From Rhyzopertha dominica (Eukaryota > Arthropoda > Insecta > Coleoptera > Bostrichidae): a stretch of 64,000 nucleotides of DNA. The stretch covers positions 22,588,392 through 22,652,391 of the forward strand of contig QCXZ01000003.1 in NCBI GenBank assembly GCA_025024175.1, written 5' to 3'. Positions 1 through 12,700 of the stretch are shown in pieces. Position 1 is the stretch's first letter. The number at the start of each line of letters is the position of its first letter. The notes beneath the pieces are model-generated. The model saw only the letters and a list, made by a program, of their open reading frames with translations, was not told where the DNA came from and did not search any database. The position numbers and the translations under genes are program-made.

Positions 1-1524
1 CCAATCTTAAAATAGTTTTGTCTCTTAAGAAAGAGGATGTTGTATCAGGGCCGAGTTGGCAAAAGTGCCACAAGGATGTAATGTTTTTGGTTGAGGTATT
101 AAATGTATAAAATACAAAAGTAATCGTTGCAATTGTTATACTAAATCAATATTACTAACTAATTAAACAGTTGTTATAACATTCAAGACTAGGACTGCTG
201 CTAAAAGTAAAGAAGCAGTACATGATGAAAAAGAAACAACTCATATAGGGCCAGAATCCAAGGACGTAATAGTGGTAATATCTTGGAGCAGTAACAAAAT
301 ACTCACTTGTAATATTGTACAGCCGTGATAATTACATGGCAGTTTGGCACATTAGATGTGGTTTTTATTAGGGAGAAACGAAATTGTGGGAACCTTAGAT
401 AAAGAGAGTAATTGAAGTAAACTATAAATGTTTATGCATGTTAACAGGGAAATATTCACAGTACATATTGAATAATTGAAGTTCATCGATAAGTCCTAAG
501 AAGCATCAGACATCAAAACATTACAAAACAAAGGCTACCAAGAAGTGTGGGCTAAAGAACAATACAGCAGCAAATCAATAAAAAATATAACATTGTACAT
601 CACAAAAGGGTATCTCAGTAGTTAAGGAAAACGCCTGTGAATTGATAGGATATAAGTATATGAGGCTGAATCAGATATGGATATTATTTAAATATAAGAA
701 AGATAACATTTTATTTATACAAATGTAATGCAATGCTTCAGGAATATGGTTGCTAAGAAACAAGTGATTGTGACTCCAGGAATTTGAAATTGATGCATTT
801 ACATGCAATAACAGTAGCAGTAAATTGTAAAAACCTGCGTATGTTACAAGATTTGATACTATTCACCTGTAGGTTTATGTCAAAAAAAGGTAAACGATGA
901 GCGTACATAGGCTGAACCTCGCCTATGCGGTACCGATTATAACCTTTTGTGTTTAATAAGGAATAACGTCTATTATTATCATTATTATTATAAAGTTACA
1001 AAGACTTCAATATACTCTAATATTAAAATAGCACAATTCTACAAGGTATTTAATAAATACATTATTATTATAAAGTTACAAAGACTTCAATATACACAAA
1101 TATTAAAATAGCACAATTCTACAAGGTATTTAATAAATAATAAAGACGTCAAAATAGCAATTGTCTGAAGTACGGAATAGGCATGTGTAAGATGCAATTA
1201 ACAGATTACAGACGGCATATTAGAGAGCAGACATTACCAAAGATAACGAAAGAGGACATAATAAAATACATAAAGTTCAACAGCCCGTCAAGAGCAATAC
1301 TTTAGTAAAGATGAAAATAGAAATGCACTGGATGTGAAAATAAGTAACGCCTGTAAAATAAAAAATAAAGACTTTATACTAATACCAAAAAACATAAAAG
1401 CTAAGCATAGAGGAAAGGAATAGAAATATTATTATTAAAATGAACACTAAACATTCGGAAAACCAAGAACAACCAGGTTCATCCACTTCCATTGCATCCT
1501 GGGTGTTTAAAGTTCTTGCATCTG
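1..1524. other. No gene seen; AT-rich non-coding sequence
   Basis: I find no supported coding region here. The stretch is AT-rich, with a two-copy tandem duplication at 980-1138. It ends at the stop codon side of the transposase remnant that starts at 1525, so part of it may be the 3' flank of that element. I could not place an element boundary. Confidence 0.5.
980..1138. repeat. Two tandem copies of an 80-bp unit
   Basis: Two nearly identical 80-bp units lie at 980-1059 and 1060-1138. Both begin CATTATTATTATAAAGTTAC and both run on to TTTAATAAATA. They differ by a few substitutions, for example TATACTCTAATATT against TATACACAAATATT. This looks like a simple recent duplication. Confidence 0.85.
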
Positions 1525-3354
1525 CTAGATGTGCGATGTAATTATGTCTTCTTTTAAATGCCTTGGAACGGAACGTTCAGTATACCCAAAATACCACAAC
1601 AAACACGTTACATGAGAACAACAACCAACGTTTCTCAGGCCAACTTTACATTGACAAGCCCAGCCTAAAATGGATTGATGTCCTTGTTGTGTTGGAGAAT
1701 AGCTGAGCCAGGTTTGATAGGAGGCCTTACCAACATACCGAGATTTAATTTTTGCTTTAATTAGATATTGATTTGATGTGTTGAGGTATAATTCGAATAA
1801 ATCTTCGCTGTCAATATGCTGTTCTACGTAAAACTCTGCCATTTGCATCTGATAGATGCCGAGCGTAATTCTCTTCATGTCGCGCTGGTTAAGTTTTGGA
1901 AATTCAGGCAATTCCTTTATACGTAGTTTTCTCCACTGTTTCTTTGACAATATTAAGTTCTCATTTTCCAACCGAATTTGTAAATCATTAGATTGATTCA
2001 TCTGATTTATAGCGGCCTCTACAATTTGTTCATGAACATCCAGATATTGACTTTTTATATCATTTTTAAAGAAATGGAAAACATTTTTTATCCGTCCGTT
2101 AACATTTTCAACCACAAAGCTTATCATGGTTTCTCTTCGTGACTCATTTTCCTCATTAGTTGAAAATTGCTTCTGTCCTTTTGCTAGAAGGTTTAGTGTA
2201 AATACTTTATAGCCCATGTTCTCTAGTATTCGTACAGCGTCTCTATAACCCCGATCTAATATAAGCGCGTCTCCCCTTTTAAAGGTTGTGAAGAAACTGA
2301 CATCTGCCTTTTGTCGCGATAATAGAATCTGGGCATCATTATTTCCGCCATCTGCACAAAATATGTCATCCGTATCAATAATGTAGCCAGTAGTCGTGAC
2401 ACTCATGTGCGGTTTGACCAAATTACAGTTTTTTTGAACTGAATATGTCTTCTTTTGAAGTGTAAAATTAGAAGGCTTTTCTATATACAAGTAAATCCCA
2501 TCCATAATAACACAAGCCGCCGTAGGATGTAAGTTTAGGAGCTTTTATGTCATACGCAGCGAATGATTTTCTATAATTTGCTCCCTTGAAATGGCTTTGT
2601 ATCCCAGAAAGTTAGGTGCAAAATTTTGTTCTAAATCCTCCGCTACTCATCGTAACGTTACGCTAATAGTTTTTTGAAGCTTAATTCCAAACAATAAAAC
2701 AATCACTTCATGCGACAAATCCAGTCGAAGTTTGACTAAAAATATAGCCAGAGCATTTCTGGCACTTCTATTCTTACTGTTCCGAATATTCTTACAGTAA
2801 GTAAGTAGTTCATCAAATTGGCATTTGTTTAAACCAGTCATTACATGGAAATCACTATCAGATAAATCAAGATTATCAAAGTTAAGGTGGGACCACTTTG
2901 ACTCATTGTACAATGACACCAGTGACAATACAAACTTCGATATATTTTCGGCAATCCATTCTACCTGGTAGCTTTTGACTGTGAGCTTGTCCTTAGATTC
3001 CTCAGCTATCAACTTCTTTTGATTCAAATGATCACTACAGATCCTGTTTTCAAATGGAATAATTATTTTGTGGGTAGCAAATGCATCAGCGATAGCTTCT
3101 TTGCTTAGTACTTTTCTGCCACTTTGATTGCCACATACACAGCATTTGCTCTGACTAGAAGCGGTGCATTGAAAGGGAAGGCGCACTGAATTATTTACAT
3201 AACCCATCTCGAAACCTTCAACCCGATGGTCCTCAACAGTTTGTTCATTGCCAATGGAACTATCACATTCATCTGACTGCACATGATTTTCAAAGGTCGC
3301 GTTGTCATTCTGGTCTTCATCAAAATCAATTTGAGGGGCCACGTCTATTTCCAT
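1525..3354 (-). pseudogene. ISL2EU-like DDE transposase remnant with SWIM motif
   Basis: A broken transposase reads on the minus strand in three pieces. The first (3354-2647) is an acidic N-terminus followed by a cysteine/histidine region (CCVCG, then RICSDH) of the kind found before DDE_Tnp_4 catalytic domains. The second (about 2646-2506) continues in another frame (AEDLEQNFAPNFLGYKAISR) and then hits a stop codon. The third (2505-1525) carries the catalytic core: MDGIYLYIEK, ILDRGYRD and VENVNGRIKNVF place the likely D, D and E residues. A C-terminal SWIM zinc motif follows, C-x-C-x8-C-C-x-H, in CQCKVGLRNVGCCSHVT. DDE_Tnp_4 plus SWIM is known from ISL2EU/IS4EU-type insect elements. At least one frameshift (near 2646) and one in-frame stop (near 2550) make it inactive. 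An open stretch at 3638-3345 with several cysteines may be its 5' part. The family name rests on recalled motifs. Confidence 0.75.
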
Positions 3355-3675
3355 AAAATTTTCTTGCTCCCTGTCATGCTGGATACCGATGTTCTGTAAA
3401 TAATGTAAGTTATAGTAAATATTCCATTGTGATCAATGTACTTCGTTTCTATTACCGTAACATTCTGCAGTGCTTCATTAATTACTTCTTCAGCTTGTCC
3501 CTTCAGTGATGTATGTTTATGCGGATGCCTTTTTATGCAGATGTAGCATCGATTACAGCACAGTCCATTAATGTTAATTTGTTTTTGGAAGCAGTTTTCG
3601 TGCTTCTGTAGGCTGACAGCAATATCCTTCCAGGACAATTTATTCCTTCTTTGATTCGATTTAATTCTACCTTTA

Positions 3676-5412
3676 CATACTTCTGAGCTTTTGAGAAAAA
3701 TGTTTTGGTGTCTACAAAAAACAATTGAACATCAACTGACTGAGATATCCACGAAGTTTGTTATTTTAAATGGAACGATCTGATTTTTTATAGCACATTC
3801 GATTAAGTGCGACGAACTAAACAAAAAAGAACTGAGGTACCACTGCCCTACAGCCATTTGTTTTTGAGAAATCTCATGCTAATATTTGTTATGTTTTTTA
3901 TTTGAAGTTGTAAACTGATAATTTAAATGGNGNTGTTTTCTGAGCTTTTGAGAAAAATTTTTTGGTTTCTACAAAATACAACTGAACATCAACTGACCGA
4001 TATATCCACGAAAAGTTTGTTATTATAAATGCAACGATCAGATTTTTTATACCGCATTCAATTAAGGGCGACGAATTAAACAAAAAAGAACTCAGGTACG
4101 ACTGCCCTACAGCCATTTGTTTTTGAGATATCTCATGCTGAATAACTGTCGTTCATGAAACAGTCTGCAATAGTTGTTATGTTTTTTTATTCGACGTCGT
4201 AAACTGGTAATTGAAATGGGGAAGTTTTTTGAGCTTTTGAGAAAAATTTGGTGTCTACAAAAAACAATTGCACATCAACTGACATAACAGAAAATATCCC
4301 CATTTAAATTACCAGTTTACGACTTTAAATAAAAAACATAACAACTATTGCAGACTGTTTCATGAACGACAGTTATTCAGCATGAGATATTCAAAAACAA
4401 ATGGCTGTAGGGCAATGATACCTGCGTTCGTTTTTGTTTAATTTGTCGTCCTTAATCGAATGCAGTATAAAAAATCGGATCGTTCCATTTATAATAACAA
4501 ACTTTTCGTGAATATCTCGGTTAGTCGATGTTCAATTGTTTTTTGTAGAAACCAAAAAATTTTTCTCAAAAGCTCAGAAAACATCCCCATTTAAATTACC
4601 AGTTTACGTCAAATAAAAAACATAACAACTACTGCAGACTGTTTCATGAACGACAATTATTTAGCATGAGATATCTCAAAAACAAATGGCTGTAGGGCAG
4701 TGCTACCCAGCACCTACTATTTTGTATAATTCGTCGCTCTTAATCGAATGCGCTATAAAAAATCGGATCATTCCATTAAAAATAACAAACTTTTTGTGGA
4801 TATCTCGGTTAGTTGATGTTCAATTGTTTTTGTAGAAACCAAAAAATTTTTCTCAAAAGCTCAGAAAACATCCCCATTTAAATTACCACTTTACGTCAAA
4901 TAAAAAATATAACAACTATTGCAGACTGTTTCATGAATGACAATTATTTAGCATGAGATATCTCAAAAACAAATGGCTGTAGGGCAGTGCTACCCAGTAC
5001 CTACATTTTGTATAATTCATCGCTCTTAATCGAATGCGCTATAAAAAATCGGATCATTCCATTTAAAATAACAAACTTTTCGTGGATATCTCGGTCAGTT
5101 GATGTTCAATTGTTTTTTGTAGACACCAAAACATTTTTCTCAAAAGCTCAAAAAACTTCGCCATTTAAATTACCAGTTTACAATGTCAAATAAAAAACAT
5201 AACAACTATTGCAGACTGTTTCATGAACGACAATTATTTAGCATGAGATATCTCAAAAACAAATGGCTGTAGAGCAGTGCTACCCAGTACCTACTTTTTT
5301 GTATAATTCGTCGCCCTTAATCGAATGCACTATAAAAAATCGCATTGTTCCATTTAAAATAACAAACTTTTCGTGAATATCTCCGGTCGGTTGATGTTCA
5401 ATTGTTTACTCG
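3676..5412. repeat. Inverted array of about 287-bp tandem repeats
   Basis: One unit is repeated about six times. It is recognised by AAAAACAAATGGCTGTAGGG followed by AATCGAATGC, ATCTCGGT and TTTTTCTCAAAAGCTCAG. Two copies (3676-4283) point to the minus strand and about four (4284-5412) to the plus strand, so the array is a large palindrome with its axis near 4285. The plus-strand spacing between the GGCTGTAG marks (4400, 4686, 4974, 5262) is 286-288 bp. The short reading frames inside (3898-4116, 4987-5193) are products of the repeat, not genes. The array starts just upstream of the ISL2EU-like transposase, so it may be the inner end of that transposon or an independent satellite-like insertion. 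Confidence 0.85.
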
Positions 5413-6456
5413 TGAACACCACTCAAATGGCCAAAAAAAAGGTTCCAAAAAGTAGTTATATGAGTAGATGCCTATGAAACACACACATTCTACTCTTCTA
5501 TGTGGTGTCGAAGTCCTCTTCCTTATTTCCATAGAGTATGCTTACTGATTTCCCCTATTATAGTACATAGCTCACACTAATATTAATTTCGGCAGTTACG
5601 CGTGTTTAAATACTTTTAGTTTGATTCACTAAAAAGAATTTTTTTGTACTACTAGCGTGAGTTCTAATTTTCTTGAAATTAGAAAAACACGCCTTATTGT
5701 ATAGGGTTCTTTAAAGGTCCGTAAGCAATCTTTAATAATTAATTTTATGTATGTGCAATTCTTTTCAAGTGCCAACCTTTTTTCTTTGTAATATATTTAA
5801 TAAATATCACTCAAAATTGTTTGAAATATACATATATAGAATTCATGCAAGCAGCCCATTGCATGCTACCCCATAAGATTCCGTTTATATTGCTCGGCTA
5901 CTAGTGTGATGTCAGGATAGTAGAAGGCTCGTTAGATTGTTGAAGGCTCTTGTTTATGTCATTTCTTGCAAGATCATTTAAAACAGCTGTACCAATGTAT
6001 TTGTTTCAAACTTTTAATGATGGCCGTACACCAAATATTCATTTAGGCTTAACACGTCACCTGAACAAAATTATACATGAGGCCAATGTCATAACAACTT
6101 CCTCTGTGGATGCCATTGCACATACTAAGTTTAACAATCCTCTACAATTTGTTATATATTTTGTTGCCTATTCTGGAATCTCCTTCCAAAAACATAAGGT
6201 TATTAAGAAGTTAGACAAAAAATTTTAGAACAAATTTGTTGTATAACTTTGCTATTTAACGTGTTTTGTGTATTACAGATTACAGAGTATACGTGTATGA
6301 CTGAAAAGTCAAACTTGTTACTTGTGAGTCACTTGTGGACTAGCGTTAACTTCCAGTGGGCATTATTAAGCAATGTGGTTAGATTTCTGCTTCTATTAAA
6401 CGAAAAATAAGGTGGTAATAATATATAGTAACAATGTTTCTTTTCTTAACTGCTAC
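5413..6456. other. Intergenic sequence without a recognised gene
   Basis: This lies between the repeat array and the 3' end of the PRC1-like gene. It holds one 92-codon open frame at 5950-6228 (plus) that I cannot match to any family. Its composition is that of the surrounding AT-rich DNA, so I do not call it a gene. Confidence 0.5.
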
Positions 6457-6462
6457 TTTATT
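6457..6462 (-). terminator. Likely polyadenylation signal of the PRC1-like gene
   Basis: AATAAA on the minus strand (TTTATT on plus) lies about 250 bp beyond the stop codon at 6709-6711. It is the first canonical signal I noticed downstream of the last coding exon. Confidence 0.5.
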
Positions 6463-6708
6463 TTGCACTATTTTTACATGATAAAACTTAATTACATATT
6501 TTTTTATACTAATCACAAGAGTATCACAGCACAAAAAATTAACATATAACGTATGCAAATGTGAAATTTGTACAAGGGGGAATACTACGAGTATTAATAG
6601 AGCTGTGAAAAGTATACTAAAAACCAGATTTTAAAAAGAATATATAAAAAAGAAGTTCCAAACCGTAATGCAATGATAGAACATGTTAAATTATTAATTT
6701 AAAAGGAG

Positions 6709-9700
6709 TTATGCAAACTTTTTTGATGCACTGGTAGTTGGCTGCAGGTGATGCTCAGTCTTCTGAGGTGTCTTTTTCTTTAACATTTCAGACACAGGAA
6801 GTTGCAAACCATCATCGTCTACAGCTGTAAAAATTGAACTACAATCACAGATGTCATCCTATAAAGATTAAATATTGTTTTAGACAAAACAATTATTTAT
6901 TATAAACGAAAATTGTTTTTTCTTTTTTACTTAATTAAATAGTTAGGTTTGTTTGTCTTTTGTTTCACAATTTCAATTGAATTATCGAACGGATTGTGCT
7001 ATCGATTTGACTGTATGCTCATAATATTATGAAAAATTCAGTTATAGAAAAAAAAATATCTGAAAATGGTGTATTATTAGTATTTTGAAAGTATTCAGAG
7101 AAAATCTGACGTACATATATTTTTTTTGTTTGTCAGAAATTTGCTGTCCTTTTGTAATTTTCCAATATTCCTAAAGATTTATTTTTTAAAATTTTTATTT
7201 GCAATATAAAATTATTGCTATGTTTATCTGAAGTGGTTGAACCTGAATCCAGATATCCAGGCCAAAAGATTTTTTATAATCATATTAAGAAGGTAAGTAA
7301 AAAAAATATTTATCTAGCTGTAGTGTAGTTTTGTACCCTCTTGCAAATGACTGTAAAGTTAAAGGAATTAGGCATATTTTACAAAAGGAGATCTTCAAAT
7401 GCACTGAAATTATCATGACGGTTTTCATTATTTTGTCTTTATTTAATATTTCAGACTACTATCGCTACTATTATAATATATAGATTGGAGAAAGAAGCAG
7501 ATACACATGAAATGTACAGTATATATTTTTCTTGTAAGTGCACTTGAACCAGTAAGTTTAGTTAATAATATTAAGAAAATCTAACATGAGTATGACAAGC
7601 TGCTTCATTTTTGCACTTGAATCTGTAGAAGAGGATTAAAATTGTTTATTAAAAGGACATTATAGAGTGGAATAAACGAACCCCATATCTGAAGGATTTT
7701 TAGATTATTCCACAGTATAGATAAACTCTAGAAGTGTCCTAATAAAGATCAATTGTAAGATATATGCAACAAATAGAATGATAGTGAATTATAATATTAA
7801 ATTATTTTTGTATGAAATATGAATGTAGCAGTTATTTACATTTATCATGCAACATTTCTTCAAAACCTAGCACAGTAAACCAAATTTTTTACAATTAATC
7901 TGATTACCTCTATCAATTTATTGTCCCATACATTATGTTTCTATAAGCAGTACAGTCTTGACCCTTCTATTGGCAATCTTCGTTGTTTTAAAAAAACATG
8001 GAATCCCGATCTGTTGCGTGTTATACATTTTTTACTGTTTATTCACTTGTTATTCATTGATTTAAATTTTATGTATTTAATTATACTACTTACCTTGTAA
8101 TTTATTTTGTAAAGTGGCCCTGCCATTTATAAATATAAAAATATAATACATATATCAAGCTAGCAAAAACCACATATAATTGCAGGATGTGTTGTAAATA
8201 ATTTTCTTGGAAAAACAGCAAGGGTGTTTGCGCTAAATTAAGCAATGAACTTTTTAACTTTATCTATATTTCGGGCCATAATCGGCCCATCGTCAGAACA
8301 CTATAATTAAATACATAACAGGCATTTTTTATCATTAAACTTGTAATACTTACTGTTAACTAAAAATATACAAGGAAACAAAACAACGAAAACATTAAAC
8401 TTTGGATTAGGAAAAAATTACAGACTGCCATATGGCAAAACTGAATAAATAATTAATAGATGTCCAACCGTGAAAGTGACAAAACTGACTAAAAAATTTC
8501 GACATAATCAAGGATAGAATTGTTGGACAAGCTTAAAATTCATGTGTGATTTAACAAATATAAACATTTCTTTAAAATTATATATATAAATTTAAGTTGT
8601 ATTATTTCTTCTTAGTTTAACACTGTCAATTTGAAGAAGCTGACAATAAACAGAACTAAGATTTTGTATATCTGACCTTTTGTTTATAGAATTCGAATTT
8701 TGTTGTATATAACACATTTCTAAAAATAAACATTTTGATTTATTAGTTTCTATGTCTAAAATTTAGTATTTGGGAAACCAAAAGAATGTCCTGTATTAGT
8801 TGCATCCAATATAAACTGAGGGGCAGTCAAGACATTCAACACAATAAATCACATTCATTTTTTTATTCTTATTAATTTTATCTTTAAGGTTTGAGAACAA
8901 TTTTTTATTAGTTTTTATATAGTATTTAGCAATTTTTAAATTTGGAACTACGTAAAGAATTTTTGTAAGTTTATGTGTTAAATTTGGTATAAATGGGACA
9001 GACGCAAATACTATATTTTGAGAATTACCTAAGTGATCTTGACTTATCTGACCATATGTGGTTACTGCTGTGTTACTAACAGAAGTCCTTGAATTGTTAT
9101 TGCCAAATAATAATTTTTTTGTAAGGGACGGATGTATAATTTTTTTAAATTCTATTTTTTAAAGCTTTATTAAGATTTAATTTTATATGGAAATCGTGTT
9201 CAGAATTGTAATTTATATACCTTCCCATAATTAAAGTGTTATTTTGAATACATAATACTTTAGTGTCAAGAATGGGAATAAAATTGTTTTCTTCAAAGTC
9301 AATCGTGAACTCTAAGTATTGATTGAAAGAATTGAATGTTTGTAGAACAAGGTTGGTTTCTGTATACGGTATTGCTAAAATTAGGTCATCAACATAATAA
9401 TATAGCAATGGTACTTGGATGGAAGTTTTGCTATACAAGTGTGTAGTAAGTTACTAATGCAGCAAGAGTTGGACTTAATGTACAGCCCATTGGACATCCA
9501 ATGACAGCGATGGACTGATTATGGCCAGAAATATAGACAAAGTTAAAAGATCCATTGCTTAATTTAGCCCAAACACCCTTGCCGTTTTCCCAAGAAAATT
9601 ATTTTCAATATTGCACATATAATTCAATAAAAAATAATGTCTTACCAGCTCCTGGCTTAGCAACTGCCAGCCGTGCACTTTTCTCAGTTGTGTGTGGAGT

Positions 9701-12700
9701 CTGTTTCCTTTTGTTACAGGAGGCTGGTCTTACGGGTGCCTGCCGTGGAGTGGTATGTGTAGCAGGCGAAAAAAGACATGCTGCAGATTTTGCAGGTGTC
9801 AATTTTAAATTTCCATGTTGTTCTTTGCGAGCAGACAGTTTCATTTTGCGATCCTTAAAAATATATTAATTAACAGCATTTCTTATGTTGATAGATTAAA
9901 AACACTCTTTTGAAGTTGGTTTAAGGGGACTAAAACAAATAGAGAATTAATAAGAGTAGTTTATTTAATTTCTTACTATACATTCAATATAAGGAATGGT
10001 ACAAAATTTGGAAAATTTAGTCTGAGAAACCACTTTGTGAGTTACTCCAACAGCAGAGCTTTCAAGTCTCGTTTCATTTATATTAGAAACTGATACATCC
10101 AAGAAAGTTACGAAGTTACAGTTGGGTATGAATTATTTGTAAAAATTGCTTTTAATTTTCACAGGTTTTTATTTAATAGTGAGGTATTTGAAATTTTTGT
10201 AGTTTGGTTCTTTAAAACCAAAATTAAATTAATTTTTGTTGTGAAGGAAAATTTTGTATCTACTTGAAGATGTTGGTTTAACATACCAGTCCATTATATG
10301 TAACGTTTTCATAATTTCTAATTACCAATGTGTCTGGAAAAGGAAAAGGTGGAAAAGGTGTTGTCAGTTTCCTTTTCTTAAGTGAACTGTATGTGATTAT
10401 ATTGACTGAAAACTATTATTAATTCTTCATGTTTGTGTACAGAAATTGTCAGAACTAGGTCATCTACATACTTCATTAGAAAAGGAACTTCAAAACTTAA
10501 TTTATCTAAACAGGCTGATATAATTTCATCGACTTACATACTGTGCTATTATAGGAGACACTTTACTACCCATTGAAGGACCAAAAATTTATTTATAAAA
10601 GCCATTGTTAAAAGTGAAAGCTATATTATTAAAAATTAAACATGATTTCTAAAAACAAATCCAGTGTAAAATTACAATGTTCCTTTATAATATTCCATTT
10701 TTTGTTATTACTTTTTTGCAAAAATCCAAATGAATATTTGTAAAAAAAGAGTTGACATGTAAGCTAACTAGACAATATCCATCTGGAAGGCAGCAGTTAT
10801 TACATTTTAAAAAATTGAAAACAGCAGATATAATAGAGGTTATTTATTATAATTATAGCCCAAAGTTAATATTTCTAACACTAAAATTGATAACCCTTGT
10901 GTTGGTGCATCTATAGAAGAAATGGTGGNTCGAAAAGGTAAGTTAGGTTTATGTATTTTTGGAAGAGCATAATATTTTGGTATTACGCTATTATAATATA
11001 AATCTTTTACTATGTATCTGCTAAAAATAACGTAGTTTTGTCTCTTATTTTTTTAATCATCAAATATTAACTTTGGGCTATAATATTGTATATATCAAGG
11101 ACTCTTGAATTTTTAAATATTATAATAATAACTACTTCCTTCCAGATGGGATATTGTTGAGTTAGCTTAGATGTCACTTCTCTGTTAACAAACATTCCTT
11201 TAGATCTCTGCAAAAAAGTAATAACAAAAAAAATTGAATATTATAAAGGAACAGTATAATTTTACACTGGATATGTTTGTAGAAATCATAAGTTTCATTT
11301 TTAATAATATAGCTTTCACTTTTAACAATGCCTTTAATAAACAAATTTTTGGTACTCCAATGGGTAGTAAAGTGTCTCCGATAATAGCACAGCATGTAAT
11401 TGATGAAACTATATCAATCTGTTTAGATAAATTAAGTTTTAAAGTTCCTTTACTAGTGAAGTATGTTTTGGCAATACCTGCAGACAAACATGAAGAATTA
11501 CTAACAGTTTTCAATCGATATAATCATCACATACAGTTCCCTTTAGAAAAGGAAACTGACAACACCTTTACCTTTTTTAGACTCATTGTTAATTAGAAAT
11601 TAAGAAAATATTATAGTGGGCTGGTACATTAAACCATCAGCTTCAAGCAGATATCTAAATTTTCATTCATAACTTCAAAACAAAAATTAATTTAATTTTG
11701 GCTTTAAAGAAACGAATACAAAAATTTCATATACCTGACTATAAATAAAAACCTGCGAACATTAAAATCAATTTTAATAAATAATTCATACCTAACTGGT
11801 GTAGTTCAAAGACTCATACAAAACATCTAATCCCAATAACTTTGTAGCTTCCTTGCATGCATCAATATCTAAAATAAATGTAACAAGACATTTTTTTATT
11901 TTAAGTTTTATTTGAGTTAGTTAAAGTCAAAATTGATGGCAAGGTATAAAATGAGATATAAGTGACATTTCATTCAACCTATTTTCATCTGACGGTCAAT
12001 ATCCTTGAATAACAAAACTAGAATAATCGAGTAAATATAATTTTTGTACCGAAATGGTGCACTTTTACAAAAAATATGTCTGTGTTACACCATCAGAAAA
12101 AAAACAATTTGTTTTGAAACTCAAATAAATCAATCAAATCCAGAGCCATGGAAAACTCAGGAAAATAAATGTGTATCTCTGCAAGTACTAAGACCCATCA
12201 GATAAAAGCCTTGTGCAAGAAAAACCATTCTAAGTTGGAAACAGAAAAAAGTTTCAAGTCAAAACCCTGGCAAATGTCACTTATAGATATGAAAATGAGT
12301 CGAACACAATAGAGTTTGAATTACTAAATCAATGCAAAACGTCACAGTCTGTGACAGTGTGACACTTTAAATAAAAAAAGATGACAATTACATTGAACGG
12401 CTATTGCGAAATATGCAAACTTTGTGTTTCAAGAGCTATCTCCATGAGTATTACTTTCTAGTTTTACTTAAATGATGATTAAAAATTATTTCATATTATC
12501 AGGTATTTCCTTTATTAACACACTAACACCAATATAGAAAAAATTGAATCGTTTCAAAGGTGCACTTTTTGATTAACATTCTGAATCAATTAGGTAGCTT
12601 TGAAACAAACTGATTGTTGTGAATGTATGTGCTTTGTTTAACTAGATTTATCAGATAACTTTGACGACTATTTCGACCTAAGTGTCATTCTCAAAGAGAT

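Noticed and set aside
5950..6228. 92-codon open frame as a small gene
   Set aside because: No recognisable motif, signal peptide or splice context; similar lengths occur by chance in this window.
9555..9869. Plus-strand frame over 9555-9869
   Set aside because: It is the shadow of PRC1 exon 6, which is supported by splice sites and phase on the minus strand.
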